DNA from: Schumannella soli
GTDB lineage: Bacteria; Actinomycetota; Actinomycetes; Actinomycetales; Microbacteriaceae
Assembly (NCBI RefSeq): GCF_006517435.1
Contig: NZ_VHQG01000001.1
Span: 615,386-679,385, forward strand
Length of the DNA: 64,000 bases
Direction: 5' to 3'
The translations under genes were made by a program, and so were the position numbers. Shown in pieces: positions 59,192-64,000 of the stretch. Position 1 is the first letter of the stretch, and each line of letters begins with the position of its first letter. Under the pieces are notes generated by a model that ran no database searches, was not told where the DNA came from, and was given only the letters and a program-made list of their open reading frames with translations.

Positions 59192-59686
59192 TCAGTGCTC
59201 GGCGCCGCCCGTGCGACCGGCGGCGTAGCGGTCGCGCGCCCGGTTCCCGCGCGGCGTGACCGGCACGTGCTCGGTCGCGGTGGGGAGGCCGGCCTTCGGC
59301 ATGCCGACGTACATCGTCTCGGCGCGTTCCACGTGGAACGTCTCGTGCCAGATGCCGACCGCGCCGGGGGCCTTGCGCGCCCTCGTAGTGAAGGCCGTCC
59401 AGGCGGGCCGGTGCGCCGCATCCCGGTTCGAGGCGTAGGCGTAGAGCTTCTCGATGCTGCTCCAGTACTGCACGATGTACGGCCCGTTGCGGCCGAACAG
59501 CGGGGTGAAGCCGAGCAGCCCTGAGTCGGGATCCTTCGACAGCTCGATCAGCATCGGCCCCATCGCACGCAGCACCGGAAGCCAGAGATCGGGCCGCCAG
59601 AGCTTGTTGATGCGCATCCCGATGTGGAAGACGATGAGCTCACCCTCGTGGTGGTGGGTCATGCGACCCGGGAAGATCTTCGGCAT
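59192..59686 (-). CDS. DUF4188-family (monooxygenase-like) protein
   Basis: This 164-residue protein matches DUF4188, a ferredoxin-like dimeric fold related to antibiotic-biosynthesis monooxygenases and Dabb proteins. Markers are PGRMTHHHEGELIVFHIGMR, DLWLPVLRAMGPMLIELS, LLGFTPLFGRNGPYIVQYW and VGIWHETFHV. ATG 59686 is preceded by AGGAGG. It is divergent from a MerR-type regulator and very probably its target, an arrangement common in actinobacteria. The substrate is unknown. Confidence 0.85.
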   Translation of the reverse strand: MPKIFPGRMTHHHEGELIVFHIGMRINKLWRPDLWLPVLRAMGPMLIELSKDPDSGLLGFTPLFGRNGPYIVQYWSSIEKLYAYASNRDAAHRPAWTAFTTRARKAPGAVGIWHETFHVERAETMYVGMPKAGLPTATEHVPVTPRGNRARDRYAAGRTGGAEH

Positions 59687-59737
59687 CTCGCGCCTCCTGG
59701 TCGAGCGATGACGGGTGGATGCGAACCGCCGCATCCC

Positions 59738-59783
59738 ATTGGATAGTTGAACTCGCCAATAATGGATAGTGCTACTCTCCAAT
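59738..59783 (+). promoter_or_regulatory. MerR-type operator/promoter between DUF4188 and merR genes
   Basis: The motif TGGATAGT occurs at 59740-59747 and 59763-59770, and its inverse ACTCTCCA at 59774-59781. A -35 TTGAAC (59747-59752) and -10 TACTCT (59773-59778) are 20 bases apart, the stretched spacing that MerR activators correct by bending DNA. One regulator here may control both directions. Confidence 0.5.
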
Positions 59784-59821
59784 GTCAAGAGCCCGACACC
59801 GTTCCGACCCCGGGAGCCTGG

Positions 59822-60445
59822 ATGCGCATCTCGCAGCTCGCCGCCGCAACCGGCGTGCCCGTCGCGACCGTGAAGTACTACCTGCGCGAAGGGCTGCTGC
59901 ACGAGGGCGAGCGCACGGCCCCGACCCAGGCGCTCTACGACGACAGCCACGTCGCCCGGCTGCGGCTGGTGCGGGCGCTGCTGGGCGCCGGCGGCGTCAG
60001 CATCGCGCAGGCGCGGGCGATCCTCGCGGCGATCGACGAGCCGCCGGCCGCGATCCATCTGCTCGCCACCGCGCACAACGCGATCACGGCCCCGCTCGAC
60101 GCGGCCGCCGACGTCGACGAGGTGCGCGCGATCACGAGCGGATGGGGCTGGCGCACCGAGAGCTGCGACCCGGCCGTGCTCGGCGCCGTCGCCGCGGGGC
60201 TGCAGGGGCTGCGCGACGGCGGCTTCGACCTCGCGCCCGGCGTTCTCGACGCCTACGGGCGCGCTGCGCGCGACATCGCGCAGGCCGAGATCGACGGCAT
60301 CCCGACCGAGTCGGCGGAGGCCGCCGTGCGGTACGTCGTGCTCGGCACGGTGCTGGTCGAGCCGCTGCTGCTCGCGCTGCGCCGCCTGGCCGAGCAGGTC
60401 GTCTCGGGCGAGCGCTTCGGCGAGACGGGTCCGCTGGGCGATTGA
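59822..60445 (+). CDS. MerR-family transcriptional regulator
   Basis: This 207-residue protein has the MerR winged-helix domain at residues 1-70 (MRISQLAAATGVPVATVKYY, then LREGLL and the wing RTAPTQALYDDSHVARLRLV), a coiled dimer helix and a helical C-terminal domain of about 110 residues with no Cys cluster, so a small organic ligand rather than a metal is likely. ATG 59822 follows GGGAGCC and starts exactly at the domain; an earlier ATG (59747) lies inside the operator. It is divergent from the DUF4188 gene. Confidence 0.88.
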   Translation: MRISQLAAATGVPVATVKYYLREGLLHEGERTAPTQALYDDSHVARLRLVRALLGAGGVSIAQARAILAAIDEPPAAIHLLATAHNAITAPLDAAADVDEVRAITSGWGWRTESCDPAVLGAVAAGLQGLRDGGFDLAPGVLDAYGRAARDIAQAEIDGIPTESAEAAVRYVVLGTVLVEPLLLALRRLAEQVVSGERFGETGPLGD

Positions 60446-60795
60446 GCGGCGCTGGGAGCCGTCGGGAGCGCGTCCTTTTCGGCGGTGCCGCGGTTGCCCG
60501 GCGCCAGCCGTTTCGGATGACCGGGCTGCCCGAGCTCGACGTCGGCTCGGGTGCGCCGCCCATCCGGAACCGCGTGCACGGAAGCCGGCGGGAGAGCCCC
60601 TCGAGCCGCAATGCGGCTCGGTTGCGCCGCTGAGCGGCTTCCGTGCGCGAGGCCGGGGCCGGATTCGAGAACGAGAGGCTCGACTCCGGACTCTGGGGCC
60701 GCGATGTGCCGACGATGCCGCCCCGTGCTCAGGCCCGCGCCGGCTCCGGGCGCTGCTGTCGGGTGGCGCGGAGGTGGGCATGCTGAGGATGGGGG
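60446..60795. other. Gene-free 350 bp spacer with nested hairpins
   Basis: No gene is seen. The inverted repeat GCACGGAAGCCG (60576-60587) / CGGCTTCCGTGC (60635-60646) encloses a second perfect hairpin, CGAGCCGC-AAT-GCGGCTCG (60602-60620). It could terminate the merR transcript and separate it from the beta-lactamase-like gene. Confidence 0.55.
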
Positions 60796-61794
60796 ATGCG
60801 CCACCACCGCACCGTCGACCGCTCCGCATCCCGCACCGCTCTGCTCGCCGTCCCCGTCGTCGCCGCACTGCTGACCGGATGCGCGGCCGCCGCCCCGGCG
60901 GACGCCTCGCCGACGGCGGGCGCGAGCCGAGCATCCACCGCCGGCACTGCGTCGAGCACCGCGTCGGGTGCCGCCGCCCAGCACGGCCGCGAGACCGCAC
61001 TCGACCTCGCCGCGCTCGAGCAGCGCTACGACGCCCGGCTCGGCGTGATCGCGACCGACACCGCCACCGGACGCACCGTCACCTGGAACGCCGACGCCCG
61101 TTTCGCCCACGCCTCGACGCTGAAGGCCCTCGCCGCCGGACTCGTGCTGAAGCGCGAGGGCGTCGCCGCGCTCGACGACCCGGTGGCGATCCCGGCGGCT
61201 CCGCTCATCGACTACTCCCCCGTGACCGAGCAGCACGCCGGCGGCACCATGACCCTCGGCGATGTCGCCGCCGCGGCCGTCGAGCTCAGCGACAACACGG
61301 CCGGCAACCTGCTGTTCGAACGCCTCGGCGGGGTGGATGCGCTGCAGCGCGAGCTGCGGAAGCTCGGCGATCGCACGACGCGCGTCGACCGCCCCGAGCC
61401 CGAGTTGAACACGGCGACGCCAGGTGATTCGCGCGACACGAGCACGCCACGCGCGCTCGTGAGCGACCTGCGGTCGCTCGCGGTCGGCGGACGCGGCGCG
61501 GCGCTGGCGAAGCCCGAGCGCACGGCGCTGCTCGGCTGGCTCGACGGCTCGCAGACCGGGTCGACGCTGATCCGCGCCGGACTGCCGACGGGATGGACGG
61601 CCGGCGACAAGTCGGGCGCCGCCGGCTACGGAACGCGCAACGACCTCGCCGTCGTGCATCCGCCGAACGGCGCCGCGCCGATCGTGATCGCAGTGCTCAG
61701 CTCGCGGGATGCGACGGGCGACGCCGATGCCGACTACGACGACGCGCTGATCGCCGCCGCGGCGAGCGCCGCCCTGGCCGCGCTGCGCGGCTGA
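60796..61794 (+). CDS. Class A beta-lactamase-like lipoprotein
   Basis: This 332-residue exported serine hydrolase has a lipobox LLTGC (Cys29) and a Ser/Ala/Thr linker, then a class A beta-lactamase fold. All four catalytic elements are in place: S-x-x-K at Ser107 (STLK), SDN at Ser165, the omega-loop ExxLN at Glu201-Asn205 and KSG at Lys272. Their spacing fits an active penicillinase that acylates and hydrolyses beta-lactams at the outer face of the membrane. The start ATG follows GAGGATGGGG. No BlaI/BlaR genes are nearby. The spectrum cannot be read from sequence. Confidence 0.9.
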   Translation: MRHHRTVDRSASRTALLAVPVVAALLTGCAAAAPADASPTAGASRASTAGTASSTASGAAAQHGRETALDLAALEQRYDARLGVIATDTATGRTVTWNADARFAHASTLKALAAGLVLKREGVAALDDPVAIPAAPLIDYSPVTEQHAGGTMTLGDVAAAAVELSDNTAGNLLFERLGGVDALQRELRKLGDRTTRVDRPEPELNTATPGDSRDTSTPRALVSDLRSLAVGGRGAALAKPERTALLGWLDGSQTGSTLIRAGLPTGWTAGDKSGAAGYGTRNDLAVVHPPNGAAPIVIAVLSSRDATGDADADYDDALIAAAASAALAALRG

Positions 61795-61916
61795 CCGCGC
61801 GCAACCGGCGCCGGCGCCGGCACCGGCGACCACGACCCCGCCCCGGCGAGCGCGTCGAGCGCAGCCTCCGCCGCCAGAGGGAGGCGCCGCGCATCCGCCC
61901 TCCCTACCCTGGTGAG

Positions 61917-63380
61917 GTGAGCGCCACTCCCGACCCGCACGGCTGGCATCGCCCCGCCCCGACCCGCGCCGACATCCGCATCGACGCGGCGGTCGCGCTC
62001 GGCATGCTCGTCGCCTGCGCGCTCAGCGTCGGGCTCTACGCGGTCGCGGGCATGTACCCGAAGCCGGCGCCCGGCTGGCTGTCGACGATCTGGATGGTCG
62101 TGATCACGGTGCCGCTCACGGCGCGCCGCCGGTGGCCCATCCCGGTCGCCCTCGTGATCGCGGTCGCGTTCATGGGCGGCCAGCTGCTGCACGTTCCCGA
62201 GGCGCTGATCGGCAACATCGCCCTGTTCCTGGCGATCTACTCGGTCGGCGCATGGTCGGCGAACCGGCGCGCGGCGATGGTGTCGCGGCTGCTCATCACG
62301 GCCGGGATGCTGATCTGGCTGGTCGTCTCGCTGTTCATCACGGCGACCGATCCGACCGCCCTCCCCGGCTTCTCGCGGGTCGGCGCGCTGTCGCCGCTCG
62401 TGGCGTTCTCGCTGCTGCAGATCATCACGAACATCCTCTATTTCGGCGGCGCGTACCTCTTCGGCGAGCGCGCCTGGATCTCGGCGCGCGAGCGATCCGA
62501 CCTCGAGCAGCGCACGGCCGAGCTGGAGCGCGAACGCGAGCGCACGGCCGCGCAGGCGGTCGCGCTCGACCGGGTTCGCATCGCCCGCGAGCTGCACGAC
62601 GTGGTGGCGCACCACGTGTCGGTCATGGGCATCCAGGCAGGGGCGGCGCGCGTGACGCTCGACGCCGATCCGGCCGCGGCCCGGGCGGCACTCGGCGTGG
62701 TCGAAGACACCTCGCGCACGGCGATCGACGAGCTGCGCAAGATGCTCACGACCCTGCGCGACAGCGACAGCGACACCGGTTCGGTGGATGCGGTGGGCGC
62801 GGCCGGTGGCGGCGCCGGCGGCCCGGCCGGCACGGCGCCCTCGACGCTCGGCGTCGGCGGCATCCCCGCTCTCGTCGAGGAGTCGACGACCACCGGACTG
62901 CCGACCTCGTTCGAGATCGTCGGCGCACCGCGGACGCTGCCGGCGGTCGTGAGCCTGAACCTGTTCCGCATCGCGCAGGAGTCGCTGACGAACGTGCGCA
63001 AGCACGCCGGGCCCGAGGCGTCCGCCGACGTGCGGCTGCGCTACCTGCCCGAGAGCGTCGAGCTCGAGATCGGCAACACGGGCTCGGTCGCCGCGCGGCG
63101 GTCGACGGGCGGACTCGGGCAGATCGGCATGCGCGAGCGCGTCGCCGCGAGCGGCGGCTTCCTCGAAGCGGGTCCGCGCTCGCGCGGCGGGTACCTCGTG
63201 CGCGCGGTCGTGCCGGTCGCGGGCGGAGCATCGGGCGCGGGCGGGACGGGTGCGGGCGGTGCATCGCCCGAAGCCGGCGCCCAGACCGCGGTAACCATCA
63301 CGCCCGCCGAGTCCGTCGCAGCCGCCGCGCCCACCGAGTCCATTACATCCGCACCCGAGCCGACGGAGAGCCGACCGTGA
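61917..63380 (+). CDS. Sensor histidine kinase (NarL/DesK type)
   Basis: This 487-residue membrane kinase has about five helices (residues 22-175), no large sensor domain, then a coiled linker (ERSDLEQRTAELERERERT) and a HisKA_3 domain with the phospho-accepting His227 in RELHDVVAHHV. The ATPase domain shows LFRIAQESLTNVRKHAG (N box) and GGLGQIGMRERV (G box). An Ala/Gly-rich tail of 50 residues follows the catalytic domain. A TACCCT -10 (61905-61910) ends six bases before GTG 61917, suggesting a leaderless message. The stop overlaps the regulator gene by four bases. Confidence 0.92.
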   Translation: MSATPDPHGWHRPAPTRADIRIDAAVALGMLVACALSVGLYAVAGMYPKPAPGWLSTIWMVVITVPLTARRRWPIPVALVIAVAFMGGQLLHVPEALIGNIALFLAIYSVGAWSANRRAAMVSRLLITAGMLIWLVVSLFITATDPTALPGFSRVGALSPLVAFSLLQIITNILYFGGAYLFGERAWISARERSDLEQRTAELERERERTAAQAVALDRVRIARELHDVVAHHVSVMGIQAGAARVTLDADPAAARAALGVVEDTSRTAIDELRKMLTTLRDSDSDTGSVDAVGAAGGGAGGPAGTAPSTLGVGGIPALVEESTTTGLPTSFEIVGAPRTLPAVVSLNLFRIAQESLTNVRKHAGPEASADVRLRYLPESVELEIGNTGSVAARRSTGGLGQIGMRERVAASGGFLEAGPRSRGGYLVRAVVPVAGGASGAGGTGAGGASPEAGAQTAVTITPAESVAAAAPTESITSAPEPTESRP

Positions 63381-64000
63381 GCGACCCCGCGACCGCGCGC
63401 GCCGCATCCGGCTCGGCCGCATCGGACGGACCCGCGCCGGGCGGCGTGCGCGTGCTGCTCGTCGACGATCAGGAGCTCGTGCGCACGGGGTTCCGCGCGA
63501 TCCTCTCGGCGCAGCCCGGAATCGAGGTCGTCGGCGAGGCCGGCGACGGGATCGCCGCGGTCGGCGCGGCCGCCGAACTCGAGCCCGACGTGATCTGCAT
63601 GGACGTGCAGATGCCCGGAATCGACGGACTCGAGGCGACGCGCCGCATCGTCGACGCCGGGTCGCGCGCCGCGATCCTCGTGCTGACGACCTTCGACAGC
63701 GACGACTACCTGTTCCGGGCGCTCGCCGCGGGTGCGAGTGGATTCCTGCTCAAGACGGCTCGTCCGGAGCACCTGGTCGAGGCGGTCCGGGTGCTCGCGG
63801 CGGGGGATGCGCTGCTCTCGCCGGAGGTGACCCGCCGGGTGATCGAGCGCTTCGGCGCGAGGGCGGGCGCGCACGCCGGCGGGGCGGATGCGGCGGGCTC
63901 GACCACGGCGAGCGCCGACGGCGGGCCGGCTTCCAGGTCCGCGGCGGCGGGATCCGGTGCTGCAGGAGTGGGTCCTGCAGGAGTGGGTCCTGCAGGAGTG
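63377..64000 (+). CDS. Response regulator (NarL/LuxR type), 3' end beyond the window
   Basis: The receiver domain occupies residues about 24-140. It has the acidic pair VDDQELVR, the phospho-acceptor Asp76 in CMDVQMPGIDG, the switch Thr in VLTTFDSDDY and Lys in GFLLKTARP. After residue 155 comes a long Ala/Gly-rich linker that ends in tandem PAGVG repeats running off the edge. The expected LuxR-type HTH is not in view. GTG 63377 overlaps the kinase stop (GTGA), so the pair is co-translated. The linker is much longer than in typical NarL proteins. Confidence 0.9.
   Translation, partial: MSDPATARAASGSAASDGPAPGGVRVLLVDDQELVRTGFRAILSAQPGIEVVGEAGDGIAAVGAAAELEPDVICMDVQMPGIDGLEATRRIVDAGSRAAILVLTTFDSDDYLFRALAAGASGFLLKTARPEHLVEAVRVLAAGDALLSPEVTRRVIERFGARAGAHAGGADAAGSTTASADGGPASRSAAAGSGAAGVGPAGVGPAGV
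63957..64000 (+). repeat. 15-base in-frame tandem repeat in the response regulator linker
   Basis: Two exact units GGTCCTGCAGGAGTG (63971-63985 and 63986-64000) follow a partial one (63957-63970), encoding GPAGV repeats. The array continues beyond the window. Confidence 0.8.

Noticed and set aside
59329..59344. Palindrome CGTTCCACGTGGAACG resembling the PadR operator
   Set aside because: It lies inside the DUF4188 coding sequence (codons for TFHVER) and differs at the outer bases, so it is most likely chance.

Overview
The window is a 64 kb piece of a high-G+C actinobacterial chromosome, most likely from the family Microbacteriaceae. The evidence is very high third-position G+C, frequent GTG starts, many apparently leaderless genes, a DtxR/IdeR-type iron box, a LAxTG sorting signal and gene families typical of that group (YhgE/Pip, DUF4188, DUF6421, DUF5684, Septum_form-like). 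I see 42 protein genes, of which the first and last are cut by the window edges. I see no rRNA or tRNA gene, CRISPR array, insertion sequence or prophage.

Layout. 1-3.2 kb: end of a secreted Pro/Ala/Ser-rich protein, then a DHA2-type drug exporter translationally coupled to its PadR regulator behind a palindromic operator. 3.4-6.1 kb: chorismate mutase and a two-gene ABC exporter. 6.3-12 kb: a secreted alpha-L-rhamnosidase with a possible LacI-type operator, an NAD(P)-binding epimerase-like protein, a Dabb protein and a GNAT acetyltransferase. 12.5-17.7 kb: purA, then the operon TetR / degenerate ABC ATPase / YhgE-Pip membrane protein. 17.8-19.7 kb: glutamate-type dehydrogenase and a small lipoprotein.

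19.7-38.1 kb is one gene of 6,143 codons. It encodes a sortase-type surface protein made of about 48 DUF11-like immunoglobulin-type repeats, arranged over much of its length in a six-repeat super-period. Its stop overlaps the start of the lipoprotein gene.

38.4-46.7 kb: TrmH-type RNA methyltransferase, an orphan beta-class DNA methyltransferase, a DUF5684 membrane protein, two tandem MHS-type proton symporters, a NagD-type HAD phosphatase and two paralogous small membrane proteins. 46.8-48.7 kb: two overlapping genes of unknown function that could be an effector/immunity-like pair. 48.7-53.3 kb: a Septum_form-like membrane protein coupled to pyrE, xthA, an unknown membrane protein and an AEC carrier. 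53.4-57.5 kb: a complete iron-siderophore ABC importer split around one iron box. 57.7-64 kb: DUF6421 protein, a divergent DUF4188/MerR pair, a class A beta-lactamase-like lipoprotein and a NarL/DesK-type two-component system running off the edge.

Three features stand out beyond the genes: the giant repeat protein, several families of long intergenic inverted repeats (one pair showing a compensatory base change), and a recurring arrangement in which a TANNNT -10 hexamer ends 6-8 bases before the start codon in about a dozen genes, pointing to widespread leaderless transcription.
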